From an uncultured Neisseriaceae bacterium (GTDB taxonomy: Bacteria; Pseudomonadota; Gammaproteobacteria; Burkholderiales; Neisseriaceae), in assembly GCA_946481965.1 (NCBI GenBank), contig CAMLPN010000003.1:1-64000 (forward strand): 64,000 nucleotides of DNA, given 5' to 3'. This document shows positions 17,783 to 26,762 of this stretch, one piece after another. Below the pieces are notes generated by a model. It was not told where the DNA came from and made no database searches. It saw only the letters and a program-made list of their open reading frames with translations. A program made the translations under genes and the position numbers. How positions within the stretch are numbered: position 1 is the stretch's first letter; every line of letters begins with the position of its first letter.

Positions 17783-19213
17783 TTAATTAACCCGAAAGTG
17801 TATAAATGGTACCGAATCAGGTTTAAAACTATCTCTAAATTCATCTAATACAATCGGTGGGCTATGATCGCCTACTACCACTATTTCTGTATCTTTAAAA
17901 GCGCCAGCCTTGATTTCGTTGGCTAAAATCTGGAAAAACTGATGCTGCAGATTTAAATTGCGACAGGCTTCTTGTCTACCTTTAAATAAAGGCTGTTGAC
18001 AATCATAGCTAGGTTCACCTTGTATATCTTTTTCAGAATAAGGATGATGAGTGTTAAGAGTTAACCAATAGATAAATGATTTATCTTTAGCCTGTTTATT
18101 AGCAGCGGCAATATCATGCACAATATTAAAGTCACAGGCTCCCGGATACGAATGACATTGTTGAATATTGCTAAAATCCGGAAAAAAATGCGCATTTTGT
18201 AATCCCATTTGCGGGTACCAGCCTTGACGTTCATACATTTTAGCGGTTGCACCATGAAAAGCCAAAACCTCATAACCTTGCTTTTGTAGACGCAAAGGAA
18301 CACATTGTTGAAATTTTTCAAACGGCCCCAAGGCAAATGCTGAGCTTTTAGCTTTTAAATTACATAATTCTCGCAATTCACCTTTAATTGTACTATTATC
18401 CGCCGGATTCTCACCTTGTGCGATAAAATGTACATTAGGTAAATTTTGTAATGAGGCATATATTGATGGATTAATGGTCTCCTGATCGTGTGCGAATATA
18501 CCCCATGATTCATTTAAGATAAATAGTATTTTTTTGGGTGGATTTGTTATATCAATTTGTCTTTGCAGTACGCCCCCATTCGGCCAATTATAAAAATCTG
18601 GTTTAACTGTAACATGCCAGAAAAGTTCTCGATTATATTTTAAATTTCGAATAGTTTCATAATAACTACCCCACATACCTGTAGTCTTATATCGTCCAGA
18701 AAGATTCGCGCCCCGATAATCGAAAAAAAAGACCCAAAATATTAGATATAAAAATCCAATTGGTATAATCAATTTTATCGAAGTAAAACGAATCACATAT
18801 TTGATAATCAGAAATAGACTTAATACCAAATATACCAAAAATATTGCAATGAATAACCAATATAATTTTGGGCCAATATATATAAATCGTAAAAGACCAA
18901 TAAATTCCGCCAAATTATCATAATGATAAAATTGTTTTATCCAGTACAATATATCAAATATGTAAATTGCTATATAAGCAAGTGAAAAAAGAATTGTAGA
19001 CCACTTTTGACGCAAGCATAACAATGGCAATATCCATATATATTCTAATACAATAATATATCGCTCCGAATATACTAATGCCTGGCCTATCCAGAACAAA
19101 CCATTATTTATGGATATATATAATATTAAAAAGATCCACAAGTGTAGAGGAAAATATTTTCCGAGTAACCTTGCCAGTTTAGTAAATAATGGGAAATTTT
19201 TTTCAAGATTCAT
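17783..19213 (-). CDS. Inner-membrane sulfatase-fold protein (phosphoethanolamine/phosphoglycerol transferase-like)
   Basis: The 476-residue protein has about five membrane helices in the first 190 residues and then a periplasmic alkaline-phosphatase/sulfatase domain. Recognisable pieces are ILFILNESWG (metal-binding Glu region), DNSTIKGELREL (candidate nucleophile Thr), YWLTLNTHHPYS and VVVGDHSPP near the end (metal-binding Asp-His). Relatives such as EptA, LTA synthase and OpgB transfer phosphoethanolamine or phosphoglycerol to lipid A, glycans or proteins. The acceptor here is unknown. The next gene upstream is a type IV pilin, and some Neisseria enzymes of this fold modify pilin, but this is only a suggestion. 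The gene has its own terminator. Confidence 0.75.
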   Translation of the reverse strand: MNLEKNFPLFTKLARLLGKYFPLHLWIFLILYISINNGLFWIGQALVYSERYIIVLEYIWILPLLCLRQKWSTILFSLAYIAIYIFDILYWIKQFYHYDNLAEFIGLLRFIYIGPKLYWLFIAIFLVYLVLSLFLIIKYVIRFTSIKLIIPIGFLYLIFWVFFFDYRGANLSGRYKTTGMWGSYYETIRNLKYNRELFWHVTVKPDFYNWPNGGVLQRQIDITNPPKKILFILNESWGIFAHDQETINPSIYASLQNLPNVHFIAQGENPADNSTIKGELRELCNLKAKSSAFALGPFEKFQQCVPLRLQKQGYEVLAFHGATAKMYERQGWYPQMGLQNAHFFPDFSNIQQCHSYPGACDFNIVHDIAAANKQAKDKSFIYWLTLNTHHPYSEKDIQGEPSYDCQQPLFKGRQEACRNLNLQHQFFQILANEIKAGAFKDTEIVVVGDHSPPIVLDEFRDSFKPDSVPFIHFRVN

Positions 19214-19326
19214 TTAGATATTGCACTTATAAAATTTAATATTATATTAATATAATATAGGTTCATATTGAACCAACTTGGTATATATGAAATTATATAA
19301 AATAATTTAACTGGATTTCACAATAT

Positions 19327-19357
19327 AAAAAAGAGCCACATCATTGTGACTCCTTTT
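19327..19357. terminator. Bidirectional terminator after the pilin gene
   Basis: Stem gagccaca / tgtgactc (one mismatch) with the loop tcat, flanked by six A on the left and a run of T on the right. It ends the pilin transcript about 20 bases past its stop, separating it from the membrane protein gene. Confidence 0.75.
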
Positions 19358-19376
19358 TATCTTATTTAGATTTAGA

Positions 19377-19868
19377 TTATTTTTGATATGCTTTTGGTAT
19401 ATATTTTTTATCCATGGTAGTTTTAGCAGAATCACCAGCAAGCTTCAAAGAACCATTTCTTAACACATCTAATGTGAATTTTTTCTGCGAAATAGCACTA
19501 GATACATTATTCTGATTTACTTCGTACACAATTTGACATCCAGTTAGTTCGTTAGCTGCTGTAGAAGTAGAAGTAGTGGTATTTGTAGAGGAAGGTGACT
19601 TAGCAGTGCCTTCAATATAAGCTTTACCATACTTACCAACTTGTATATCTGGACCTGTAGCTGCACTACCCTCTGAGTAACAGCTATTATTTTGCAGATT
19701 ATCAATTACTTGAGTTTTCAATCCAGCAGCCAAACTAGAACCTTCGCTTGCCTGTGAACGCGCAATATAATCAGAGTATGCAGGAACAGCAATAGCTGCC
19801 AAGATACCGATAATAGCGATAACAATCATCAATTCAATTAATGTAAAACCTTTTTGTAATGATTTCAT
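19377..19868 (-). CDS. Type IV major pilin-like protein
   Basis: The 163-residue prepilin has a short leader MKSLQKG cut before Phe and the classic hydrophobic helix [20 protein letters not shown] with Glu at mature position 5. This is processed by the PilD peptidase and assembled into type IV pili. Two cysteines (in NNSCYSEG and TGCQIVY) probably form the disulfide region. Residues from about 93 to 107 are a Ser/Thr-rich run ([15 protein letters not shown]), a candidate surface loop for glycosylation. A sigma-54 promoter lies upstream and a terminator downstream, so it is a single-gene unit, as expected for a highly expressed major pilin. Confidence 0.92.
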   Translation of the reverse strand: MKSLQKGFTLIELMIVIAIIGILAAIAVPAYSDYIARSQASEGSSLAAGLKTQVIDNLQNNSCYSEGSAATGPDIQVGKYGKAYIEGTAKSPSSTNTTTSTSTAANELTGCQIVYEVNQNNVSSAISQKKFTLDVLRNGSLKLAGDSAKTTMDKKYIPKAYQK

Positions 19869-19973
19869 TACTTACTCCCAAAATTTATAATAAAAAAAGA
19901 CTACAAATTAATTTAATTAGCTTTCAGCAACAATTATGATAATTTTGTTCTTACTCACTTCAGTTTTGACTGA

Positions 19974-19989
19974 AGCATGATCTGTGCCA
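19974..19989 (-). promoter_or_regulatory. Sigma-54 (RpoN) promoter of the pilin gene
   Basis: On the minus strand the sequence TGGCACAGATCATGCT has the -24 GG and -12 GC separated by exactly ten bases, as the RpoN consensus TGGCAC-N5-TTGCW requires. The start codon lies about 105 bases downstream, leaving room for a leader. An inverted repeat (cttcag / ctgaag, 19959-19976) overlaps the -12 element and initiation region. Confidence 0.85.
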
Positions 19990-20141
19990 GTTTTACGTAA
20001 ATTTGATTAACTTAATTGTTTTATCGTTCTGAAATGATATTTTTATATGATGATCTTGATAGAATTATGATAAATAATCAAATATTTATTTGATATAAAT
20101 TATATTTAGCTGTTTTAGTAATCTAGTACAATTATTTCATT

Positions 20142-20948
20142 CTATTTTATATGGTAATTCTGCATATACATCCATACAGCAGCCAGCATAGCCGTCTGAG
20201 CTTTATTGTGACCAATTCCAGCTTCAATATTAATATAGTCTATTTGTTTTCGGCCAGCCCAGACCGATAATGATCCATCATCAGATACTTCTATATTATT
20301 TTGTAATACAACATTAAAACCTTGTTGAGACAAAAAATCATAGGCTTGTTGCATCGTTACTAGAAAAAAATCATGCGGATTTTGTTCTGGATTAATGGCT
20401 ACTTGCCTGACAACATTTGCCATTTTTGCTCTTTGTTGATAGGTAAGTACCGACAATCCACTGGCATGATTATTATGCAAAGCCACAATTAGCTGTGATT
20501 GCTGCAAATATTGACTGAGCATCTCTTCTACTGCTAAAGAAAGTTGCGTCAATGCAAATGCGCAGTCGCCCCTTCGGCAATGCAATGCAGCTTGCCGTCC
20601 ATTTACTGTAAATATTCTATTGGGATCAAATGAGTAGCTTACTTTAGCAGTATTAATGCTAATTTCCCGACGACCACCATGCGGCAAATCAATTAAGCAG
20701 CCTTGCCGCAAATCTGACAATTTTTGTAGTGCCACCTGACGTGAGGTTTCTTCATCATCATGAAGGTGTATCCAGACGATATTAGACCAAGGTTTACCCA
20801 TACATATTTGTCTAACAGGTAAAACTATTTGCCTTGATTCATCTGCATCAGCCGGAAATTTATCGATTTCAGCCTTAGTCTCTATTGATAATAATCCTAT
20901 TATCAAACCTATAAAATAGTATATTCGGAGATAAAAGAGCTTATGCAT
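20142..20948 (-). CDS. Secreted protein with possible amidase/metal-hydrolase fold
   Basis: The 268-residue product starts with a hydrophobic signal segment (LRIYYFIGLIIGLLSIETKA). I do not recognise the family with certainty. Three stretches are spaced like the zinc ligands of N-acetylmuramoyl-L-alanine amidases: IVWIHLHDDEETSRQ near 56-70, LIVALHNNHASGLSV near 155 and YINIEAGIGHNKAQ near 245. An N-formylglutamate-amidohydrolase-like fold is also conceivable. Two Cys in HCRRGDCAF probably form a disulfide. It is divergent from the TonB receptor gene across a Fur-box region, so it may be part of the iron response; no periplasmic role can be assigned beyond that. Confidence 0.6.
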   Translation of the reverse strand: MHKLFYLRIYYFIGLIIGLLSIETKAEIDKFPADADESRQIVLPVRQICMGKPWSNIVWIHLHDDEETSRQVALQKLSDLRQGCLIDLPHGGRREISINTAKVSYSFDPNRIFTVNGRQAALHCRRGDCAFALTQLSLAVEEMLSQYLQQSQLIVALHNNHASGLSVLTYQQRAKMANVVRQVAINPEQNPHDFFLVTMQQAYDFLSQQGFNVVLQNNIEVSDDGSLSVWAGRKQIDYINIEAGIGHNKAQTAMLAAVWMYMQNYHIK

Positions 20949-21244
20949 ATCAAAATAAAATCAGCTTAATTACAAATGATTTTTATGAATAATCCTGAAA
21001 CATTTGTAACTGACTATACATTAAAAGATGATTGCTGAAAATTAAATATCTTGTTTTTTCGTTAAATTAATAAGTTACCAATTATTTTATTTATTTGGCT
21101 ATTATTTTTATCTTTTATTTTAACAATTAATAAATAACTGCCAATTTATGACACACTCAACTGAAATTGGTAATGTTAAAAAGAGGTGATTTAACGATAT
21201 CTTTGTTTTTTTTCTACGTTTTACTATTTTTCTTATTTGCAATT

Positions 21245-21263
21245 AATAATTATTATCATTATT
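21245..21263 (+). promoter_or_regulatory. Fur box upstream of the TonB-dependent receptor gene
   Basis: The 19-mer aataattattatcattatt matches the classic Fur consensus at 15 of 19 positions by my count. It lies 31 bases before the receptor start and about 300 bases before the divergent secreted-protein gene, so it is well placed to repress the receptor in iron-replete cells. Confidence 0.75.
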
Positions 21264-21293
21264 ATTAATATTTTTTAAATTTTGTTAATAGCA

Positions 21294-23519
21294 ATGACTG
21301 GTCAACGTATGCCCATATTTAGATTGACTTTAATACCTTTACTTTTAATCAGCAACTTAAGCCATGCTGAGGATGATCAATATACTCGGCTTGACGATGT
21401 TTATGTCACCGCCGAAAAGCAAGTCAAACAATCTTTAGGTGTTTCTAAAATAGACAGTAAAGATATTGAGCGCAAAATACCGGTAAATGATATATCTGAG
21501 CTAATACGAACCATGCCAGGAGTGAATTTAACTGGCAATACAGCTTCTGGACAACATGGGAATAAGCGGCAAATTGATATTCGTGGGATGGGACCAGAGA
21601 ATACTTTGATTATGATCGATGGTCGTCCGGTAACGTCACGTAATAGTGCGCGAATGAGTTGGCGCGGCGAGCGCGATACGATCGGTGACAGTAACTGGGT
21701 ACCTGCTGAAGCAATTCAGTCAATAGAAGTGATTCGCGGGCCGGCCGCAGCTCGTTATGGTTCAGGGGCTGCTGGCGGAGTTGTGAATATTGTGACAAAA
21801 AAGGTCAGTAATGAATTTCATGGCTCTATTGATGCTTATATGAATTTACCGGCGGACAAAAAAGAAGGCGATACCAACCGTATTGGATTTGATTTAAGCG
21901 GACCTTTAATTAAAGATAAATTGGGTTTTCGCATTTATGGCAATTTAAACCGAACTGAAGCAGATTCGCCATATATTAATCAGCGCGGTACTAAAAATCT
22001 CAGATCTATAGTTGCCGGACAAGAAGGTCTGATCAATAAAGATCTGGGCGCACGTTTGGCATGGCGTCTGACACCTGCTCAAACAGTAACGCTTGATAGT
22101 AGCTTCAGCAGACAAGGTAATCGCTATAATGGCGATGGTCCGAATAATGTACAGACAGACTATACACGGAGCCTATGGGGTAAAGAAACCAGACGAATAT
22201 ATCGCCAAAGCTTGGCACTGACACATGAAAGTATTTGGGACTGGGGTGACTCCAAGCTGGCGGCACAATACGATAAGACCACCAATAGTCATTGTTCCGA
22301 AGCATTATCAGGCGGTCCGGAGGGATTGTGTCAGGATTTAGGCACAAAAAATATTACTTATTTTGACAGTATTCTGGCAACTAAACGTTTAACCGGTGAA
22401 GTACATATTCCATTTCAATTTGGTGTAGCACATGTGCTGACCATGGGCGCGGAATATCAGCATGATAAGCTGGATGATGCTGATGGTTTACGACAAATTA
22501 TTTTACCGGGCGCTATTTATCCCGCTGCGGCTAACCATACACCAAGTTTAAGTAGCTGGGCAGGCTATATAGAAGACAATATTAGTCTGACAAATCAATT
22601 AAAACTGGTGCCCATGCTTCGCTATGATCACAATAATAAAACCGGTGGTAATGTTAGTCCTGCTGTAAATTTAGCCTGGCAGCTGCACCCAAACTGGTTA
22701 CTTAAAGGGGGAATTGCCCGCGCGTATAAAGTACCGAATTTATATCAAAGTACAGATAGTTACATGCTTTATAGCAAAGGTAATGGCTGTGCTACATCTT
22801 CAGGCAGTGGTCGTGGCTGCTATCTGATTGGTAATAGTGATTTAAAACCTGAAACCAGTATTAATAAAGAACTTGGTCTCGAATTCAATAAAAACGGGTA
22901 TTTAGCCTCATTGGCGTATTTCCGCAATGATTATAAAAATAAAATTGAAGCGGGCCGACAAATTATTTTTACTGGCAGCACTGTGACTGCTGGTAAATCC
23001 GGTGGTTATGATTATTTTGAATGGACCAACACGCGTAAGGCGGTAGTGGAAGGATTGGAAGGCAATTTTACTTTGCCCTTATCCAGCAAATGGAAATGGG
23101 TAAATAATTTTACCTATATGTTTAATTCTAAAAACAAAGAAACCGGTAATCCTTTATCAGTCATTCCTAAATATACTATCAACTCTTCTCTTTCATGGAC
23201 ACCAACCGAGAAATGGGACACTTTACTGACTTATACTTATTATGGTCGCCAGAAACCTCGCACAGTTGCAGTTACACCAGTTGAAGCTGGTCTGGGCAAT
23301 GGCGGACAAGGAACTACAGGGCTAAGCGGTGAAGAAATTGGTAGTTATGGTATTTGGGGCATGTCAGCCGGTTATGCAGTCAACCAAAATATCCATATCA
23401 GAGCAGGCATGACAAATATATTTAATAAACGTATTTATGCATCTACTTTACGAGGTAGTGCCTATACTTATAATGAGCGTGGTCGTGCCGTGTGGGGCAA
23501 TATGAAAGTTTCTTTCTAA
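21294..23519 (+). CDS. TonB-dependent ferric siderophore receptor (FetA/FepA-like)
   Basis: This outer-membrane receptor of about 740 residues has a signal peptide (MPIFRLTLIPLLLISNLSHA), a TonB box (DDVYVTAEK), a plug domain (ISELIRTMPGVNL, then QIDIRGMGPENTLIMIDGRPV and EVIRGPAAARYGSGAAGGVVNIVT) and a 22-strand barrel ending in the typical aromatic C-terminus (MKVSF). The plug closely resembles the enterobactin-type receptors FepA/PfeA/FetA. The start could be ATG at 21294 or 21309. It heads a run of esterase, reductase, binding protein and permease genes, so it imports a ferric catecholate-like siderophore, probably one made by other bacteria because no synthesis genes are seen. Confidence 0.92.
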   Translation: MTGQRMPIFRLTLIPLLLISNLSHAEDDQYTRLDDVYVTAEKQVKQSLGVSKIDSKDIERKIPVNDISELIRTMPGVNLTGNTASGQHGNKRQIDIRGMGPENTLIMIDGRPVTSRNSARMSWRGERDTIGDSNWVPAEAIQSIEVIRGPAAARYGSGAAGGVVNIVTKKVSNEFHGSIDAYMNLPADKKEGDTNRIGFDLSGPLIKDKLGFRIYGNLNRTEADSPYINQRGTKNLRSIVAGQEGLINKDLGARLAWRLTPAQTVTLDSSFSRQGNRYNGDGPNNVQTDYTRSLWGKETRRIYRQSLALTHESIWDWGDSKLAAQYDKTTNSHCSEALSGGPEGLCQDLGTKNITYFDSILATKRLTGEVHIPFQFGVAHVLTMGAEYQHDKLDDADGLRQIILPGAIYPAAANHTPSLSSWAGYIEDNISLTNQLKLVPMLRYDHNNKTGGNVSPAVNLAWQLHPNWLLKGGIARAYKVPNLYQSTDSYMLYSKGNGCATSSGSGRGCYLIGNSDLKPETSINKELGLEFNKNGYLASLAYFRNDYKNKIEAGRQIIFTGSTVTAGKSGGYDYFEWTNTRKAVVEGLEGNFTLPLSSKWKWVNNFTYMFNSKNKETGNPLSVIPKYTINSSLSWTPTEKWDTLLTYTYYGRQKPRTVAVTPVEAGLGNGGQGTTGLSGEEIGSYGIWGMSAGYAVNQNIHIRAGMTNIFNKRIYASTLRGSAYTYNERGRAVWGNMKVSF

Positions 23520-23528
23520 AACACTTTG

Positions 23529-23563
23529 CTGTAACAGTTTGTTGTATTGGCAATCTGTTACAG
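23529..23563 (+). terminator. Hairpin after the siderophore receptor gene
   Basis: A perfect 9-bp stem (ctgtaacag / ctgttacag) with a 17-base loop lies just after the receptor stop and is followed within 10 bases by a T-rich stretch (gttatattttt). It likely ends or attenuates the receptor transcript before the downstream genes. Confidence 0.6.
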
Positions 23564-23620
23564 AATACTGTTATATTTTTCCCGTGACTTATTAATTAAA
23601 ATCAGCTATAGTACTTAAAT

Positions 23621-23639
23621 GGGAATGATTATTATTTAT
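23621..23639 (+). promoter_or_regulatory. Weak Fur-box-like site before the esterase gene
   Basis: The sequence gggaatgattattatttat shares about 12 of 19 positions with the Fur consensus, with the left AATGAT half intact. It lies about 200 bases before the esterase gene, which follows a terminator and so needs its own promoter. Confidence 0.4.
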
Positions 23640-23837
23640 TTAAAAGATCAGTCCAGCAATTGAGTTTATTTTATTCAGTTAACTACTGATAAAGAAAATA
23701 AAATTCATAGCATTGATCAAAGATTTCATTGAAAATTTTCAACATATTTTCAATAAATTAAAAGAATTTTAATTTTAAACCATTATATTATTTTTTAAAG
23801 ATTGACCAGAGCAACACTACCTGCGGAAAGCTCAAAA

Positions 23838-24779
23838 ATGCGTCAGGTAATTATTTTTTTGTTAATGTTTTTTACGGCCTTGATTTTGCATAATACCGCT
23901 AAAGCCCAGCCTAATCTGAATGAAGTTGCCAATTTTGCCGTTTTGGAGCAACCAAACAGTGGTTATCATTTCACAACGTTAACCTTTTCATCAGTTGATG
24001 GGTTGCGTCACTATAGAGTGTATATTGCTGTTCCAGACCAGAGTGCACCAATAGACGGATTTCCAACCTTTTATGCTCTGGATGGAAATGCTGTATTGGA
24101 TTTTCTCACCCCTGCCAATATGCAACAATTGGCTAAAAGAGAGCAACCGCCTGTTTTGGTACTTATCGGTTATGCCACAGATAAACGATATGATGTGATG
24201 GCACGTGCCTTTGATTATACGCTTGCTCCTGAAGATAATAATATCGATCCACTCGTACCCACGCGGAAAAATGGTGGTGCCGGAATATTTCTCAATTTAA
24301 TTCGCGATCAGATTATGCCTGCTGTACAGCAAATAGCATCGGTAAATCAAAGCAACCAGACTCTTTGGGGACATTCTTATGGTGGTGTGTTTGTATTACA
24401 CACAATGCTGACCCAACCAGATCTTTTTCAGCACTATATAGCCGCTGATCCATCTATATGGTTACACGGCAATATAATTGAGGCAGAGGCCAGCGCCCTA
24501 TTGCAAAAAAAGATTACTCTGAAAAACATTAGTTTATGGATTTTAAACAGCAAGCTAAAATCAAATAAAATACCAAAAAATCCGTATATTGCAGAACGTA
24601 TTAAAATGCGTAATCAACAAACTGCGAAACAAGGGGATGTAGGTAGTAAACTAACAAGGGAACTACAATTATATACTGATTTAGATATCAGATATGAACA
24701 ATACCCGCAGGAAAATCATGGTTCTCTTTTTGGTAAAAGTCTGCAGCTAACTTTATTTCAACCTTCAATTAAGAAATAA
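23838..24779 (+). CDS. Periplasmic siderophore esterase-like alpha/beta hydrolase (IroE/Fes type)
   Basis: The product is about 313 residues and begins with a signal peptide (MRQVIIFLLMFFTALILHNTAKA), so I start it at the ATG at 23838 rather than further upstream. The nucleophile elbow LWGHSYGGVFVLH holds the catalytic Ser, and the C-terminal ENHGSL probably supplies the His. The family (esterase D/IroE/YbbA-like) cleaves the triester backbone of catecholate siderophores. Here the location between a siderophore receptor and a reductase fits cleaving the imported siderophore in the periplasm to release iron or to make linear forms. The next gene begins two bases after the stop, so the genes are translationally coupled. 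Confidence 0.82.
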   Translation: MRQVIIFLLMFFTALILHNTAKAQPNLNEVANFAVLEQPNSGYHFTTLTFSSVDGLRHYRVYIAVPDQSAPIDGFPTFYALDGNAVLDFLTPANMQQLAKREQPPVLVLIGYATDKRYDVMARAFDYTLAPEDNNIDPLVPTRKNGGAGIFLNLIRDQIMPAVQQIASVNQSNQTLWGHSYGGVFVLHTMLTQPDLFQHYIAADPSIWLHGNIIEAEASALLQKKITLKNISLWILNSKLKSNKIPKNPYIAERIKMRNQQTAKQGDVGSKLTRELQLYTDLDIRYEQYPQENHGSLFGKSLQLTLFQPSIKK

Positions 24780-24781
24780 TA

Positions 24782-25588
24782 ATGAAAAAAAAACTATCTC
24801 ACAGTGTTTATCTTGTTCATGTACAAGATATTATTGATCTTAGTCCCAGTTTACGTCGTCTGGTTTTACATAGTCCAGCACTGGTCCAATATCCTTATCA
24901 ATTTAACGGTGCGCATATTAAAATTTTTCTACCTAAATCCGGTCAGGCTATACCACAATTACCACAACTTTCTAATCATGGTTTTAACTGGGCAGAACCG
25001 GACAATAAACCTTTTGTACGTACCTATACTTTGCGTAATTACGATGCTCAGGCATGTACTTTGACTATTGATTTTGTCAAACATGGTGACAACGGTCCGG
25101 CCTCGGCCTTTGCAGAAAAAGCCCAACGCGGTGATGTACTAGGCATAAGCTCTCCCGGCGGTCCCATGCCAATGCTTAAAAGCGCAACTCGGTATTTATT
25201 TGTAGCAGATATTACGGCCTTACCGGCTACTGAAGCGCTATTAGAAGATATTGATCCGCTGGCAACAGGGGATGTCGTGCTTTTATTACCTCAGACAGAA
25301 GATTTACCAGCTGCATTAAATCTACCGGTAGCTATGCATTTGCATTCATTTTATGGCAATTTGAGTCAGATTAAGGCAATAGTTGATCATATTGCCCATT
25401 TTACCCCTTTGCATCAAGAAAATTTTGCGTGGGTAGCTGGAGAGGCATCACTGGTTATGCCTATAAGAAAAATTTTACGTGAACATTGGCATTTACCGGC
25501 ACAACGTCACTATGCTGTTCCTTACTGGCGTCGGGGTGAAAATGAAGAAACTTATCATGAAGCCCGCCACAACTTCATTGATAAGTAA
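24782..25588 (+). CDS. Siderophore-interacting protein, FAD-dependent ferric-siderophore reductase (ViuB/YqjH-like)
   Basis: The 268-residue protein has an N-terminal FAD-binding domain with FVRTYTLRNY and FVKHGDNGPASAFAEKAQRGD, which match the RxYT and HG-G-ASxxA-xAxxGD motifs of siderophore-interacting proteins. The C-terminal half is the NAD(P)H-binding SIP domain, ending in VPYWRRGENEE, also typical of the family. It reduces ferric siderophores in the cytoplasm so that iron is released. It lies in the siderophore operon two bases after the esterase gene. Confidence 0.9.
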   Translation: MKKKLSHSVYLVHVQDIIDLSPSLRRLVLHSPALVQYPYQFNGAHIKIFLPKSGQAIPQLPQLSNHGFNWAEPDNKPFVRTYTLRNYDAQACTLTIDFVKHGDNGPASAFAEKAQRGDVLGISSPGGPMPMLKSATRYLFVADITALPATEALLEDIDPLATGDVVLLLPQTEDLPAALNLPVAMHLHSFYGNLSQIKAIVDHIAHFTPLHQENFAWVAGEASLVMPIRKILREHWHLPAQRHYAVPYWRRGENEETYHEARHNFIDK

Positions 25589-25665
25589 TATCACCATTGT
25601 TGAAATCGTCGGGCAACTCTGTCAGGCAATATAACTCTTGTAAACAATAATGATAGGAAAATCTT

Positions 25666-26667
25666 ATGTTTAAATCCTGCTGGAAACCGCTTGTTTTATC
25701 CATTTTGGGACTGTCCTTACTATCTGCCTGCAGTGAAAAAAATAGTGACAGTAATAATACAGCTAGTCATACTGCCAATGGAGCATCTGCAACCAGTTCT
25801 GTGCCAGCTGCTTCTGCCTCTGCTGCCGCCACACCGACTATAACCATTAATACAGCCCGCGGAGAAGTATCTCTTCCAGAAAATCCTGCCAAAATAGTGG
25901 TCTTTGATATGGCTACTCTGGACGATCTGACGGCATTGAAAGTGCCAGTTACCGGAGCACCCAAAAAAGTATTGGTACCTTATCTGCAGCAAACTCTGGA
26001 TTCAGTTACTAATGTCGGTACCTTATTTGAGCCGGATCTGGAAGCTCTTAATACATTGAAGCCAGAATTGATTATTATTGCTGGGCGTTCCGCTCCTAAA
26101 CACGATGAACTCGCGGCACTGGCTCCGACTATTGATATGACCGATACCGGACAAGATTTAATCGCAAACGGAATAAAATTGCTTGATACATACGGTAAAT
26201 TATTTAAAAAAGAAGCAGAAGCTCAAAAACTGCATAACGATATTCAAAATTTACTGACAGAAACTCAGCAAGCAATCAAAGGTAAAGGTAATGGATTGAT
26301 TCTGATGGTTAATGGCGGCAAACTCTCAGCCTTTGGTTCTTCTTCCCGTTTTGGCTGGATTCACACACAGGTTGGGGTGCCAGTTGCTGACAGCAATATA
26401 CCTGCGTCACCGCATGGTCAATCCGTATCATTTGAATATGTACAAAAAACCAATCCCGACTGGATATTCGTGATCGACCGCACAGCAGCTATTGGTGAAG
26501 AAGGCAAGACTGCCCACGCTGTTCTAAATAATGATTTAGTACGTCAATCTAAAGCTTGGAAAAATGGTCACATTATTTATCTGAGCAGTGCTGCTTATTT
26601 GGCTGCAGGCGGTGTTCAGCAAATAAAAACTGATCTGACTAATATCAAAACAGCTTTTACTAAATAA
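25666..26667 (+). CDS. Ferric siderophore ABC transporter substrate-binding lipoprotein (FetB/FatB/CeuE-like)
   Basis: The 333-residue lipoprotein has the lipobox LSLLSACSEK followed by a long Ser/Ala/Asn-rich linker (residues about 23-50). The binding domain then shows ARGEVSLPENPAKIVVFDMATLDDL, ETLDALNT-type helices and a single long inter-domain helix typical of helical-backbone (cluster A-II) binding proteins. It captures ferric siderophore in the periplasm for the two permeases that follow. In Neisseria the FetB protein plays this role for FetA. A Shine-Dalgarno-like taggaaa precedes the ATG. Confidence 0.88.
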   Translation: MFKSCWKPLVLSILGLSLLSACSEKNSDSNNTASHTANGASATSSVPAASASAAATPTITINTARGEVSLPENPAKIVVFDMATLDDLTALKVPVTGAPKKVLVPYLQQTLDSVTNVGTLFEPDLEALNTLKPELIIIAGRSAPKHDELAALAPTIDMTDTGQDLIANGIKLLDTYGKLFKKEAEAQKLHNDIQNLLTETQQAIKGKGNGLILMVNGGKLSAFGSSSRFGWIHTQVGVPVADSNIPASPHGQSVSFEYVQKTNPDWIFVIDRTAAIGEEGKTAHAVLNNDLVRQSKAWKNGHIIYLSSAAYLAAGGVQQIKTDLTNIKTAFTK

Positions 26668-26762
26668 TTAATCGTTTAATTATTTTTGCCCTCCACAGCT
26701 TACGCTTTAACGCTTAACTTTGGCGATAAAGCGTATGCTTTATAGTTGTAGATATATGCTAT

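Noticed and set aside
20180..20195. GCCGTCTGAG, similar to the Neisseria DNA uptake sequence
   Set aside because: Only one near match was found, inside a coding region, and no enrichment across the window. A related dialect-like match (cggctgcctgaa near 49845) is also single.
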